In this document: positions 1 to 7,869 of the stretch, piece by piece
Layout: each line of letters starts with the position of its first letter
How positions within the stretch are numbered: the first letter of the stretch is position 1
Assembly: GCA_030620925.1 (NCBI GenBank)
Contig: JAUXIQ010000042.1
Location: 1 to 10,013 of the forward strand
Origin: Nitrospinota bacterium
GTDB taxonomy: Bacteria; JAUXIQ01
Length of the DNA: 10,013 nucleotides
Direction: 5' to 3'
Program-made: the position numbers and the translations under genes
Notes under the pieces: model-generated
Told to the model about the DNA's origin: nothing
Databases searched by the model: none
The model's input: the letters and a program-made list of their open reading frames with translations, nothing else

Positions 1-372
1 ATGGGCCATGGATTCGGCAGACACGGCAATCTTCTTGCCCTCAAGCAGTCACTTGATTTAAGCGATGACCAGTTCAACTCTATCTATTCTATTCACCTTG
101 AAGCAAGAAAGGATACCATCAAGAGAGTCGCTGATATAAAGATAGAGAAATTGGAACTCCGCGATATGCTCAGAGTTCCAAAGGTTAATATGTCGGCTGT
201 TAAGGAAAAGCTAAATAAAATAGCAAAGATGAAAACCGAGCTTAAGTTGGCTCGAATAGAGAAACACGAAAAAGTAAAATCTCTCCTCACAGAAGAGCAA
301 CTCGAAAAGTTCTTCAAAATGAACCCACGGTTCATGGGTAGAGGCGGTTCGCATATGGAGGACTCCGATTAG
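1..372 (+). CDS. Spy/CpxP-like periplasmic protein (LTxxQ-type), probably 5'-truncated
   Basis: The 123 readable residues are rich in lysine, glutamate and leucine, with no membrane segment, and look almost wholly helical. They resemble the Spy/CpxP/ZraP group of periplasmic chaperones and metal-stress sensors. Two copies of the family's LTxxQ-type motif are visible: LSDDQ at residues 20-24 and LTEEQ at 96-100. The first residues (GHGFGRHG) form a Gly/His-rich stretch like the region just after the signal peptide in such proteins. The frame is open to base 1 and no signal peptide is present, so the true start most likely lies upstream of the window and this ATG is internal. The gene ends at TAG 370-372 and is followed by a strong terminator. 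Its codons are more AT-rich than those of the genes from 1543 onward. Family assignment rests on the motif pair and composition; the metal or stress partner cannot be told. Confidence 0.72.
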   Translation: MGHGFGRHGNLLALKQSLDLSDDQFNSIYSIHLEARKDTIKRVADIKIEKLELRDMLRVPKVNMSAVKEKLNKIAKMKTELKLARIEKHEKVKSLLTEEQLEKFFKMNPRFMGRGGSHMEDSD

Positions 373-396
373 TCTGCTACGCTTCTACCTTGCTCC

Positions 397-430
397 GGGC
401 GGAAACCATCAGCGTTTCCGCCCTTTTTTT
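397..430 (+). terminator. Rho-independent terminator
   Basis: A perfect 10-bp stem (GGGCGGAAAC at 397-406, GTTTCCGCCC at 414-423) encloses a 7-base loop and is followed immediately by seven T (424-430). It lies 25 bases after the stop codon of the Spy/CpxP-like gene. There is no T run on the opposite side, so it should act only on plus-strand transcripts. Confidence 0.95.
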
Positions 431-643
431 GGCTATATGCAATGTACAATAACGCTTCTATTACTTTATATATCAATTATATACCTTCACATTAATCATG
501 TAATACATTAGTTATAATTATACTCCAAGTTGGCCTTACAATACTTACTTTGCGCATTATGGCTATTTAACATAATATATATTATCGGCAGTTAAGTAAG
601 CGGCGATAATTATCACTTCACAAATATTAAACTTTCAACTTGC
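431..643. other. AT-rich convergent spacer, no gene seen
   Basis: This stretch lies between the ends of two convergent genes. It is very AT-rich and contains a 14-bp AT palindrome (572-585), one imperfect hairpin (listed separately) and no open frame with a credible start. A TATAAT at 513-518 has no acceptable -35 box at 16-18 bases, so I do not call a promoter. No RNA gene could be recognised by eye. Confidence 0.6.
581..610 (-). terminator. Weak candidate terminator hairpin for the TPR gene
   Basis: ATTATCG (581-587) pairs with CGATAAT (604-610). Two further pairs (588-589 with 600-601) form inside after a two-base bulge, leaving a 10-base loop. It lies 34 bases beyond the stop of the minus-strand TPR gene, where a terminator would be expected. 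The sequence that follows on the minus strand is AU-rich (ATATATTATG) but not a true T run, so termination here is uncertain. Confidence 0.35.
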
Positions 644-1348
644 TTACTGGGTCTTCGAGGGTATCTTGGTACCGATTGCTTCCATACGAGTGGTTGCTTC
701 GGGGATATATGCTGAATCGGGATGTTCGGCTACTAATCGTATGTACGATTTAGATGCATTATCGATCTGACCCAACTGCTCGTAGCAGCGCGCAGCTGAG
801 ATAAGGGCTTCATCCGCGAAAATTGAATCGGCGGAATCAGCTATTTCTTCGAACATCTTTAAAGCCTCAGAATAATCTTTCATCTGTTCGTAGCTATAGC
901 CGGCGCTGAGGAGAGCGAGCTCCCTGACAAGCGGATCGACTTTATCGGTGGCGCGTAAAAGTACGTAGTTGTATTCTTCCAATGCGCGGTCGTACATCGC
1001 TACTTTGTAAAAATTATTTCCAAGGTAAATACGTGAGATCAAACCGGAAGTTTTCTTCCCTCCCCTTTGGGCCGCCTTCTGCAAAAGGACAATAGAGTCA
1101 GGTGCCAAACCGTTTCCCGACTGATTAGAGTTAACTGCCTGAGAGATATCTTCCAGTATTTTTCTGTCGACGTAATCTGTATAGAATTTAATCCCGGTAA
1201 AAGAGCCTAAACTACCGAAAATTATAACCAAAATCAGGACCGTCCTCTTCCAATTGACCACCAGCGAGTCCACTAGTTTACTTGTGGTGGAAACAAACTC
1301 ATCAGGCTGTTTCAACTTCTTCTTATCAATTTTTATCTTTTTGAGCAT
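644..1348 (-). CDS. Membrane-anchored tetratricopeptide (TPR) protein, YfgM-like topology
   Basis: This 234-residue protein starts with a lysine-rich segment (residues 1-35), followed by one hydrophobic helix at about 36-56, then an extracytoplasmic part. That part contains helix-turn-helix repeats typical of TPR: about 105-135, 144-172 (with the A-G-Y...Y...A...F pattern) and 178-212 (A-x-x-C-Y-x-x-L-G...A...Y). The layout of basic tail, single anchor and periplasmic TPRs resembles YfgM and YbgF-like envelope proteins that act as scaffolds in protein export or envelope assembly. That role is inferred from the layout and no partner gene is next to it. ATG at 1346-1348 is preceded on its strand by AGAGGT (1357-1362 in plus coordinates) at 8 bases, which supports this start. 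It is convergent with the Spy/CpxP-like gene and divergent from cbiB. Confidence 0.85.
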   Translation of the reverse strand: MLKKIKIDKKKLKQPDEFVSTTSKLVDSLVVNWKRTVLILVIIFGSLGSFTGIKFYTDYVDRKILEDISQAVNSNQSGNGLAPDSIVLLQKAAQRGGKKTSGLISRIYLGNNFYKVAMYDRALEEYNYVLLRATDKVDPLVRELALLSAGYSYEQMKDYSEALKMFEEIADSADSIFADEALISAARCYEQLGQIDNASKSYIRLVAEHPDSAYIPEATTRMEAIGTKIPSKTQ

Positions 1349-1356
1349 TCAGTATT

Positions 1357-1362
1357 ACCTCT
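1357..1362 (-). promoter_or_regulatory. Ribosome binding site of the TPR gene
   Basis: On the minus strand the bases read AGAGGT, eight bases before the ATG at 1346-1348. This fixes the start of the TPR protein. Confidence 0.7.
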
Positions 1363-1523
1363 AATATCTCTCATATTTTCAATATGTTATAATCTGTGAA
1401 AAAAACAATTCTCACCGGGCCGCTCTCATGATAGCATACGATATCGCATTGTTATAGTGAAATTGGTCAATTGCGAAGAAAACTTTTTTCCGGCAAAGGC
1501 GGGGACGGGAAATTTATCCAAAC

Positions 1524-1530
1524 AGGAGAG
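1524..1530 (+). promoter_or_regulatory. Ribosome binding site of cbiB
   Basis: AGGAGAG lies 12 bases before TTG 1543, slightly further than ideal. An in-frame TAA at 1534-1536 means no start upstream of 1543 is possible, so this site best fits the TTG. The next in-frame ATG (1567) would lie even further away. Confidence 0.6.
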
Positions 1531-1542
1531 CGGTAAAGCAAA

Positions 1543-2484
1543 TTGTGGGAAACTATCATCATTTTGATGGGGGCGGTACTGCTCGATTGGGCTTTAGGTG
1601 ATCCCCCAAACGCTTTCCATCCGGTAGCCTGGATGGGGAGTCTTATCAATTTCCTTAAGAGAGGAGCTATCGCACGGGGGGCAAAATATCAACTCATCTA
1701 CGGGTTATTCCTGATTTTTTCGTGTGGTTGCCTGATCTTTATACTTTCAGCCTGGTTTTTGAGTTATACCTGGAGCGTAAATCCTTATCTATATCTGGCA
1801 GCGAGCATACTGCTGTTTAAATCATCCTTCGCTTTTTCGGGTCTGAGAAAAGTGGCACTGAAAGTGAGATCAAGCATGGAAGGGGGAAACCTGGAGCAGG
1901 CCCGAAAGATCGTTGCCACGCACTTGGTGAGCAGGGAGACAAGCGATCTTGAAGCTCCAGCCGTAGCATCCGCTGCCGTGGAATCGGTAGCGGAAAATTT
2001 TACCGATGGTTTGGTGGCGCCGATGTTATATTTTTTGCTGGGAGGAGTCCCCGGCGCCCTCGCCTACCGGTTCATTAATACCGCTGACGCCATGCTCGGT
2101 TATCGTGATCCGGTTCATGAATATGTCGGTAAAGGAACCGCATGGCTCGATGACATATTGAACTACGTCCCCGCAAGATTGGCAGGGTTGCTCCTGGTTG
2201 CGGCCGCCAGGCTGCGAGGAGAGAACGGTAAAGGTGCCTGGGTAACCATGCGGTCGCATCACTCGCTCACACAGAGCCCTAACGCGGGCTGGACAATGAG
2301 TGCAGCGGCCGGGGCTCTGGACGTTTCACTGGAAAAAGAAGGACATTACAAGCTGGGCCATGGAGACCCTCCCTCGGCGGAGCATATATCCAGGGCTACC
2401 GGCCTGGTTAAGACGGCCTATATTTTGTCCATAATTGTAATTGTTATCATTATTATAGGGGTTCGTCATGGGCGTGGAGCCTAG
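1543..2484 (+). CDS. cbiB: Adenosylcobinamide-phosphate synthase (CbiB; CobD in the aerobic naming scheme)
   Basis: This integral membrane enzyme of cobalamin synthesis joins the aminopropanol phosphate made by the next gene's product to adenosylcobyric acid, giving adenosylcobinamide phosphate. The 313 residues match the family's usual length. Family blocks are visible: D15WALGDPPNAFHPVAWMG with the GDPP...HP signature; R131ETSDL; the A-A-V-E-S-V-A-E-N-F-T-D-G block near 144-156; INTADAMLGYR at 178-188; DDILNYVPARLAG at 203-215; and SPNAGWTMSAAAGAL at 245-259. Hydrophobic segments occur near 1-16, 50-73, 82-98, 158-175, 208-222 and 291-306. Translation starts at TTG; an in-frame stop nine bases upstream rules out an earlier start, and ATG 1567 would remove the first hydrophobic residues. 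It is the first gene of the plus-strand block, and its end overlaps cobD by 17 bases, which implies coupled translation. Confidence 0.95.
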   Translation: MWETIIILMGAVLLDWALGDPPNAFHPVAWMGSLINFLKRGAIARGAKYQLIYGLFLIFSCGCLIFILSAWFLSYTWSVNPYLYLAASILLFKSSFAFSGLRKVALKVRSSMEGGNLEQARKIVATHLVSRETSDLEAPAVASAAVESVAENFTDGLVAPMLYFLLGGVPGALAYRFINTADAMLGYRDPVHEYVGKGTAWLDDILNYVPARLAGLLLVAAARLRGENGKGAWVTMRSHHSLTQSPNAGWTMSAAAGALDVSLEKEGHYKLGHGDPPSAEHISRATGLVKTAYILSIIVIVIIIIGVRHGRGA

Positions 2485-3556
2485 GAAGCATATATCTTCT
2501 TTGCAGAGAGCGACCCATGGAGGCACTGACTATCGTGAACTGGAGTGTCTGGGTATCAAACCGCAGGACGTGCTCGATTTCAGTGCGAACATAAACCCTT
2601 TCGGCCCCCCTCCAGAAGTTCTGAATGCCATAAGAGAAGTACCGCTGGAGAAATACCCTGACAACAACACTCTGGCCTTGCGACGAGCTATTGCCCGCAG
2701 CGTGGGTACAGAACCGGATAAAGTTTTGTCCGGAAACGGAGTTTCGGAGTTGATATGGCTGTCTGCATCCGCCTACCTGAGCGAGACAGACGCCGTTCTC
2801 ATTGTAGGCCCCACCTTCGGGGAATATCTCGACGCCGCACGCGCCGCAGGAGCCCGGGTATACCACTGGAATGCAGAGAGGGAATCAGATTTCCGACCCA
2901 GGGTTGATGAAATAGTTAACATTATCAAAGAGATATCACCCAAGCTGGTATTTCTGTGCAACCCCAATAACCCCACGGGCGGTTACCTCGAATTCGAGGA
3001 GGTCAGCGCCTTTCTCGAATCCTGGGAGGAAGGAATACTGGTGCTTGATGAGGCTTACGTCTCTTTCGTAGAAGGACCATGGTCTTCACTACCCTTCATA
3101 GACAATGGGAGGACCATTATCATGCGCTCTCTGACTAAAGACTGCGCTCTGGCCGGGGTAAGGTTGGGTTATGCCCTGGCCCATGAGAGTGTCATAGAAG
3201 TCATGGAGAAGGTTCAGCCTCCCTGGTCGGTGAACGCCATGGCACAAGAAGCCGGCCGCGTGGCCCTGGACTTTGAGGATTACTTTAAAGAATGTCTCGT
3301 AAAAATAATAGCCGCAAAGGATTATCTTATTCGCTCATTCTCGGATATGGGGCTGGTAGTGGCGCCCTCCTCCGCACACTATTTCATGGTTGAGGTAGGC
3401 GATGCCGCATCATTCAGAAAGAGATTGCTCATGAAAGGCCTCCAGGTGAGGGACTGTTCATCCTTCGGACTGCCCTCCTTCATAAGAGTTTCACCACGCT
3501 CAATGGATGATTGCAGGAAGCTCGTGGAAGCCGTATCCACCATGTCTAGGACGTAA
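2468..3556 (+). CDS. cobD: L-threonine-O-3-phosphate decarboxylase (CobD), PLP-dependent
   Basis: This enzyme decarboxylates threonine phosphate to (R)-1-amino-2-propanol O-phosphate, the linker of the cobalamin nucleotide loop. The 362 residues have the class I/II aminotransferase fold of the HisC-like branch. The N-terminal HGG (17-19) and DFSANINPFGPP (37-48) mark CobD rather than HisC. Further motifs are NPNNPTG at 165-171, DEAYVSF at 194-200, the PLP-binding lysine K224 in SLTKDCALAGVRLGY (221-235), and R340 in the FIRVSPR segment, the expected carboxylate- or phosphate-binding arginine. ATG 2468 is preceded by AGGGG (2457-2461) at 6 bases and lies inside the end of cbiB. Pairing with cbiB fits, because the two enzymes act in consecutive steps. 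HisC is the main alternative, but the N-terminal signature and the neighbour argue against it. Confidence 0.95.
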   Translation: MGVEPRKHISSLQRATHGGTDYRELECLGIKPQDVLDFSANINPFGPPPEVLNAIREVPLEKYPDNNTLALRRAIARSVGTEPDKVLSGNGVSELIWLSASAYLSETDAVLIVGPTFGEYLDAARAAGARVYHWNAERESDFRPRVDEIVNIIKEISPKLVFLCNPNNPTGGYLEFEEVSAFLESWEEGILVLDEAYVSFVEGPWSSLPFIDNGRTIIMRSLTKDCALAGVRLGYALAHESVIEVMEKVQPPWSVNAMAQEAGRVALDFEDYFKECLVKIIAAKDYLIRSFSDMGLVVAPSSAHYFMVEVGDAASFRKRLLMKGLQVRDCSSFGLPSFIRVSPRSMDDCRKLVEAVSTMSRT

Positions 3557-3614
3557 TGCAGGTTATTTTAAATCCATTACGATAATGGGGTTTGCAGGCC
3601 CATTGTGCGAAAAA

Positions 3615-6600
3615 ATGAACGATAAACTTAAAAACCCGGTAAACAATATCACTGAGCAACTCTTCTCGGAAAAAGCAGAGGGAATTGAAGAATCACTGCG
3701 CCAAGCCGGGTTCACCAACGTTAGGTCGGTCGAGCACAGCCTGCGGCTGATCGTCCAGCAGACTGGGACCTCCCCTGCCCTTCTCAACAAAATAATCGGA
3801 GCCGCGGGCGAATCGTTCCATCCCGATGCGGGCCTCAACGGCATGGAACGATACTTAAGCGCGTCGGATGACCGAAGTGCACTATGCTCTTGCCTGGAAA
3901 AAGAAGACGAGAGCGTAACGGCTCTCATGGCCCTCTTCTCAGGCAGCCAGCTCCTCACCGATTCCTTCTTACAAATGGAGTTGAGCCTTGACTGGCTGAC
4001 TTCCTGTATTACAACCGACGCAAACGGAGGAGAGCGCAAAAGAACGAGGTCCGTAGAAGACCTCTGGAATGAGCTCAGCGGCCCCCTGGAGCAAGCCGGG
4101 ACCCTGGAACAGAAAGGGCGCTTTGTGCGCTCTTTCAAAAAGAAGGAGTACATACGAATCGGTTTACGTGATCTCCTGAAAAAAGCGGATACTGCGGAGA
4201 CCATCAGGGCCCTCTCCAACCTGGCCGACGTATGCCTCGAAGCGGCATATACTTCTTGCCATCAGGAATTACTGAAACGTAACGGGACTCCCCTCTATAC
4301 AGACTTAAATGGACAGGAGAAAGAATGCCGCTTTTCCATCTTGGGCCTTGGAAAACTGGGGGGTCTGGAGCTCAATTTCAGCTCGGATATAGACATTATC
4401 TACCTCTATACTTCCGATGAAGGGAGCACGGAAGGGAAGCCCGGGCCGGGCGGGAACCGCGTGAACAACATAACCAACCATGAGTACTTCAGCAGGTTGG
4501 GCACCATGATAACCAATTTCATGAGTGAGATAACCCCGGAAGGAAACATCTTCCGTGTGGACCTGCGCCTCCGACCCGAAGGCACCATGGGGGATATAGC
4601 CTATTCCTTGAGGAGCTACGAAATCTATTACGAATCCTACGGCGTCACGCTGGAGAGGCAAGCCCTCATAAAGGCAAGGCTATGCGCCGGAGACATAAAG
4701 CTTGGGGAACAGTTCTTAGACATGGTCAAACCCTTCATTTTCCGTAAACACCTCGATTACACCGCCATCGAGGAAGTCAAGCAGATGAAAGAGTCCATAG
4801 ATCGGCGCCTGAGCCGCGATGATAAGGCTCAGGGACACGTTAAGCTGGGCTACGGGGGCATACGCGAAATAGAGTTCGTCATCCAAGCGTTTCAATTGGT
4901 GCACGGTGGGCGGGATGAGAGTATTCAGCGCAACAATTCGCTCGAAGCGCTGGATAGCCTTCACCGGAGCGGTTACCTCGATTCCGGCGACCACTCGGCC
5001 CTGAACGAAGCATATCTCTTTCTGCGAGACCTCGAGAACAGGATACAGATAAGCCACGGATTGCAGACGCATACGATACCCGGGGATGAGAAGTCTCAAG
5101 CTATACTGGCCCGCAAGATGGGCATGGTGGATGGAGACGTCAGCCAGCTTGCCGGCAGGCTTATGAGCGAGTATGAAAGGCGGATAGAGACGGTTAGAGC
5201 TGTGTACAATAACTTTTTCTACTCCACTGCGAAAGAGGAAGCTGCTGAAGAGATATCCCTCGATCTCGAAGACAGGGAGACGGCTTTGCATCGGCTGGCG
5301 GCCGTGGGTTTCGGCAATCCGGATAGAGCGCTGGACAACTTTCTGCTCCTGAGGGACGGCCCAATCTTTTCTCATCCATCGGAGCGCAGTAAGCTCAGTT
5401 TTTCATACCTCCTGCCCAACCTTACGCAACTGCTCCCGCAATTACCCGATCCGGACATGGCTCTTAATCACCTGGAGCGCTTCATCAACGGAAGCCGGAG
5501 CAGAGAAACGCTGCTATCCCTTCTCCTGGAAGAAACGCAGCTACTCAACCTCCTGATGCGCCTTTTCGGCAACAGTGAAATCCTTTCCAACTTCCTTATC
5601 CAGCAGCCGAACCTTCTCGACGTTATGCTGCAAACAGAAGGAATGGTCTCCTTCAAATCCAGGGATCGATTTCAGGATGAGCTCCTGCATACGCTCCAGC
5701 CCATCGAGGAATGGGAGGAAAAACTTTCCGAGTTGCGAAAGTACAAACAAGCTGAAGACCTCAGGGTGGGCCTCAAGTATATTGCATTCAGCCAGGACGT
5801 CCTGGAGACCGTGACCGAGTTATCCAACCTGGCGGAAGCCATTCTGCGAGTGGCGCTGGTGATGGTAGAAGCCGAACTGATAGCGAAATATGGTGTGCCT
5901 GTCACTCAAGATGGTCTTAAATCCAGGACGGCCGTAATAGGCATGGGTAAGCTGGGCGGTCGGGAGATGAGCTTCGGATCAGACCTGGATATACTGTTGG
6001 TCTTTTCAGGGGACGGCCATACGAAGACAGACCCCAATTCTCCTGCGGACATCGAAAGGCTAACCAACCATACCTACTACACACATCTTTACGAACTGTT
6101 GTTGAACGCCATAAGCGCGGTAACAGCCGATGGTTACGCCTACAAGATAGATATGCGCCTGAGACCGGAAGGGGATAAAGGTTCCCTGGCGCTTCCCCTG
6201 GCAAAGTTCGAGGACTACTTTGACAGGGAAGAGCAGGCGTGGGTCAGGCAGGCGATGATTAAGGCCAGACCGGTTGCAGGAGACCCCGAGCTGGGAAACA
6301 GGTTCATTGCATCCGCACATCGTTTCACCTACATGAAAGGATTCGGTCCCGCCCAGGCCGGGGAGATAGCGCACAACCGTGTGCGCATGGAGAAGGAGCT
6401 CGCCAGGGAAATAAAGGGTCACCGAGACCTCAAGCACGGCCTGGGCGGGATAACGGATATAGAGTTCGCAGTTCAGCTGCTGCAGTTGAAACATGGAGGC
6501 CGTTGTCCTAAAATAAGGACGCCGGGCACTCTCAGCACACTGAACGAGCTGCAGGGGGAGAACCTGTTGACTCAGGATACCAGCCAGGAACTTCAAGAGG

Positions 6601-6827
6601 CATATCTCTTCTTGCGGGAGGTGGAGATGAACCTGAGGATAGTGCACGAACGCCCCCTCCACGCCCTTCCCTCTAAAGCCCCTGAACAAGATAAGCTGGC
6701 TCGCAGATTGGGGTTCAGTCGAAAGGAGGATCAGCGAGAGGGCGAACTGCTGATGTCCGAGTATAATCGACTCGCCGCCAGAGTGCGGGAGATGTATAAT
6801 AGAATTCTCGAACAGATTTCAGGATGA
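3615..6827 (+). CDS. glnE: Bifunctional glutamine synthetase adenylyltransferase / adenylyl-removing enzyme (GlnE)
   Basis: This cytoplasmic enzyme adenylylates glutamine synthetase to lower its activity and removes the group again; in known systems the PII protein and glutamine control it. Two nucleotidyltransferase domains are present. The N-terminal one (deadenylylation in known GlnE) has GLGKLGG at 244-250 and SSDID at 256-260. The C-terminal one (adenylylation) has GMGKLGG at 776-782 and GSDLD at 786?-792, with D790 and D792. Each is followed by an RLRPEG motif and a GGI..IEF helical block. All catalytic aspartates are intact. The length with this start is 1070 residues, longer than the E. 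coli enzyme (946), mostly through an added N-terminal helical module. The start is not certain: the frame is open back to 3507 inside cobD, with other candidates ATG 3585 and TTG 3603, and none has a clear ribosome binding site. ATG 3615 was chosen because it avoids overlap with cobD and leads directly into the family-like sequence. The stop overlaps the first gpsA ATG. Confidence 0.95.
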   Translation: MNDKLKNPVNNITEQLFSEKAEGIEESLRQAGFTNVRSVEHSLRLIVQQTGTSPALLNKIIGAAGESFHPDAGLNGMERYLSASDDRSALCSCLEKEDESVTALMALFSGSQLLTDSFLQMELSLDWLTSCITTDANGGERKRTRSVEDLWNELSGPLEQAGTLEQKGRFVRSFKKKEYIRIGLRDLLKKADTAETIRALSNLADVCLEAAYTSCHQELLKRNGTPLYTDLNGQEKECRFSILGLGKLGGLELNFSSDIDIIYLYTSDEGSTEGKPGPGGNRVNNITNHEYFSRLGTMITNFMSEITPEGNIFRVDLRLRPEGTMGDIAYSLRSYEIYYESYGVTLERQALIKARLCAGDIKLGEQFLDMVKPFIFRKHLDYTAIEEVKQMKESIDRRLSRDDKAQGHVKLGYGGIREIEFVIQAFQLVHGGRDESIQRNNSLEALDSLHRSGYLDSGDHSALNEAYLFLRDLENRIQISHGLQTHTIPGDEKSQAILARKMGMVDGDVSQLAGRLMSEYERRIETVRAVYNNFFYSTAKEEAAEEISLDLEDRETALHRLAAVGFGNPDRALDNFLLLRDGPIFSHPSERSKLSFSYLLPNLTQLLPQLPDPDMALNHLERFINGSRSRETLLSLLLEETQLLNLLMRLFGNSEILSNFLIQQPNLLDVMLQTEGMVSFKSRDRFQDELLHTLQPIEEWEEKLSELRKYKQAEDLRVGLKYIAFSQDVLETVTELSNLAEAILRVALVMVEAELIAKYGVPVTQDGLKSRTAVIGMGKLGGREMSFGSDLDILLVFSGDGHTKTDPNSPADIERLTNHTYYTHLYELLLNAISAVTADGYAYKIDMRLRPEGDKGSLALPLAKFEDYFDREEQAWVRQAMIKARPVAGDPELGNRFIASAHRFTYMKGFGPAQAGEIAHNRVRMEKELAREIKGHRDLKHGLGGITDIEFAVQLLQLKHGGRCPKIRTPGTLSTLNELQGENLLTQDTSQELQEAYLFLREVEMNLRIVHERPLHALPSKAPEQDKLARRLGFSRKEDQREGELLMSEYNRLAARVREMYNRILEQISG

Positions 6828-7840
6828 AGATGATGACGGATGAAACAGCGATTATCGGAGCAGGGAGCTGGGGCACAACACTTGCCGTCCTGCTGGCCCG
6901 CAAGGGCATAAAGGTGAAGCTTTGGGTTTACGAAGCCGAACTGGTGGAAGCGATAGAAAATAAGAGAGAGAACACCCTCTACCTGCCCGGTTTTGAGATA
7001 CCGCAAATCGTGAAACCCAGCGGCTCACTGGAAGAGGTAGTGGCTGGTTGCAGAATCATACTCAACGTGATGCCTTCACACGTAGTACGGGGGGTCATGT
7101 CTCAACTCTCCAGCCACTTTAAGGGTGATGAAATAGTGGTCAACACCTCCAAAGGTATCGAGAACGATACCTTGATGACCATGGATGAGCTTCTCAGGGA
7201 AGTTACCCCCCCTGCCCTTCATCGGCGTCTCTCCTTCCTTTCCGGACCCACTTTCGCCAAGGAAGTCGCCGCCGGTAAACCCACCGCGGCCTCTGTCGCT
7301 TCAAAAGACGACGAGGCGGCCAAAGAGGTTCAGGAGCTGCTGAGCGACTCCAGCTTTCGTCTTTACACTAACCCGGATGTCGTCGGCGTGGTATTGGGCG
7401 GAGCCTTCAAGAATGTAATTGCGGTAGCTGCGGGGATATTGGACGGTCTGGAACTGGGGGACAATACACGCGCCGCACTCATTACCAGAGGCCTGGCGGA
7501 AATGACCCGCCTGGGGGTAAAGATGGGAGCGGACCCTGCTACATTCTCCGGGTTGTCCGGCATAGGGGACCTGGTGCTTACCTGCTCCAGCAACCTGAGC
7601 AGAAACCACACCGTAGGGTATAAACTGGGCCAGGGCCAAAAACTGCAGGATATACTCAGTGGAATGAAGATGGTCGCCGAAGGGGTGAAGACGGCCAAAT
7701 CGATCATGGGTCTCAGTGAGAAACATGGGGTCGAGCTGCCCATCTCGCAGAAGACATACTCGATACTATATATGGATGAAGACCCCAAAAAGGCCGTCAT
7801 GGAGCTGATGACCCGGAGCCTAAAAGGAGAACTCGACTGA
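6824..7840 (+). CDS. gpsA: NAD(P)-dependent sn-glycerol-3-phosphate dehydrogenase (GpsA)
   Basis: This cytoplasmic enzyme reduces dihydroxyacetone phosphate to sn-glycerol 3-phosphate for phospholipid synthesis. The 338 residues match the family length. The N-terminal nucleotide-binding loop is G12AGSWG17. Other family blocks are NTSKGIE (107-113, with K110), SGPTFAKEVAAGKPTA (140-155), the catalytic lysine K196 in GGAFKNV, DNTRAALITRGL (213-224) and SGIGDLVLTC (245-254), then SRNHTVG (259-265). Three in-frame ATGs lie close together at 6824, 6830 and 6833. The only ribosome-binding-like sequence, AGGA at 6821-6824, fits 6830 or 6833 better than 6824, so the protein may be two or three residues shorter. 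The ATGA overlap with glnE indicates coupled translation. An 85-base gap follows before larB. Confidence 0.96.
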   Translation: MKMMTDETAIIGAGSWGTTLAVLLARKGIKVKLWVYEAELVEAIENKRENTLYLPGFEIPQIVKPSGSLEEVVAGCRIILNVMPSHVVRGVMSQLSSHFKGDEIVVNTSKGIENDTLMTMDELLREVTPPALHRRLSFLSGPTFAKEVAAGKPTAASVASKDDEAAKEVQELLSDSSFRLYTNPDVVGVVLGGAFKNVIAVAAGILDGLELGDNTRAALITRGLAEMTRLGVKMGADPATFSGLSGIGDLVLTCSSNLSRNHTVGYKLGQGQKLQDILSGMKMVAEGVKTAKSIMGLSEKHGVELPISQKTYSILYMDEDPKKAVMELMTRSLKGELD

Positions 7841-7869
7841 TAGTTGAAGTATAGACTGAAGGGTCTTAC

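Larger units (their letters stand above)
1349..1542. other. Divergent intergenic region between the TPR gene and cbiB
   Basis: This 194-base spacer should carry promoters for both directions. Toward the TPR gene there is a TTGACC (minus strand, 1465-1470), but the best downstream -10-like boxes are at poor spacing. A TATAAC (minus strand, 1386-1391) lacks a good -35. Toward cbiB, TTGTTA (1449-1454) has no matching -10. I therefore do not place a promoter. The cbiB ribosome binding site lies at 1524-1530. Confidence 0.5.

Noticed and set aside
572-585. 14-bp perfect AT palindrome
   Set aside because: It is made only of A and T in an AT-rich spacer, so it is expected by chance and has no supporting context.
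1349-1542. Possible cobalamin riboswitch upstream of cbiB
   Set aside because: The spacer is short and I could not find a B12-box-like conserved segment or the needed set of helices.
3563-4219. Long minus-strand open frame (218 codons) opposite the start of glnE
   Set aside because: It lies antisense to a well-conserved coding region, its translation is rich in Ser/Arg/Leu with no recognisable motif, and it fits a mirror of glnE codon usage.
4716-5375. Minus-strand open frame of 219 codons within glnE
   Set aside because: Antisense to the conserved N-terminal GlnE domain, with no family features and no separate ribosome binding site that I can support.
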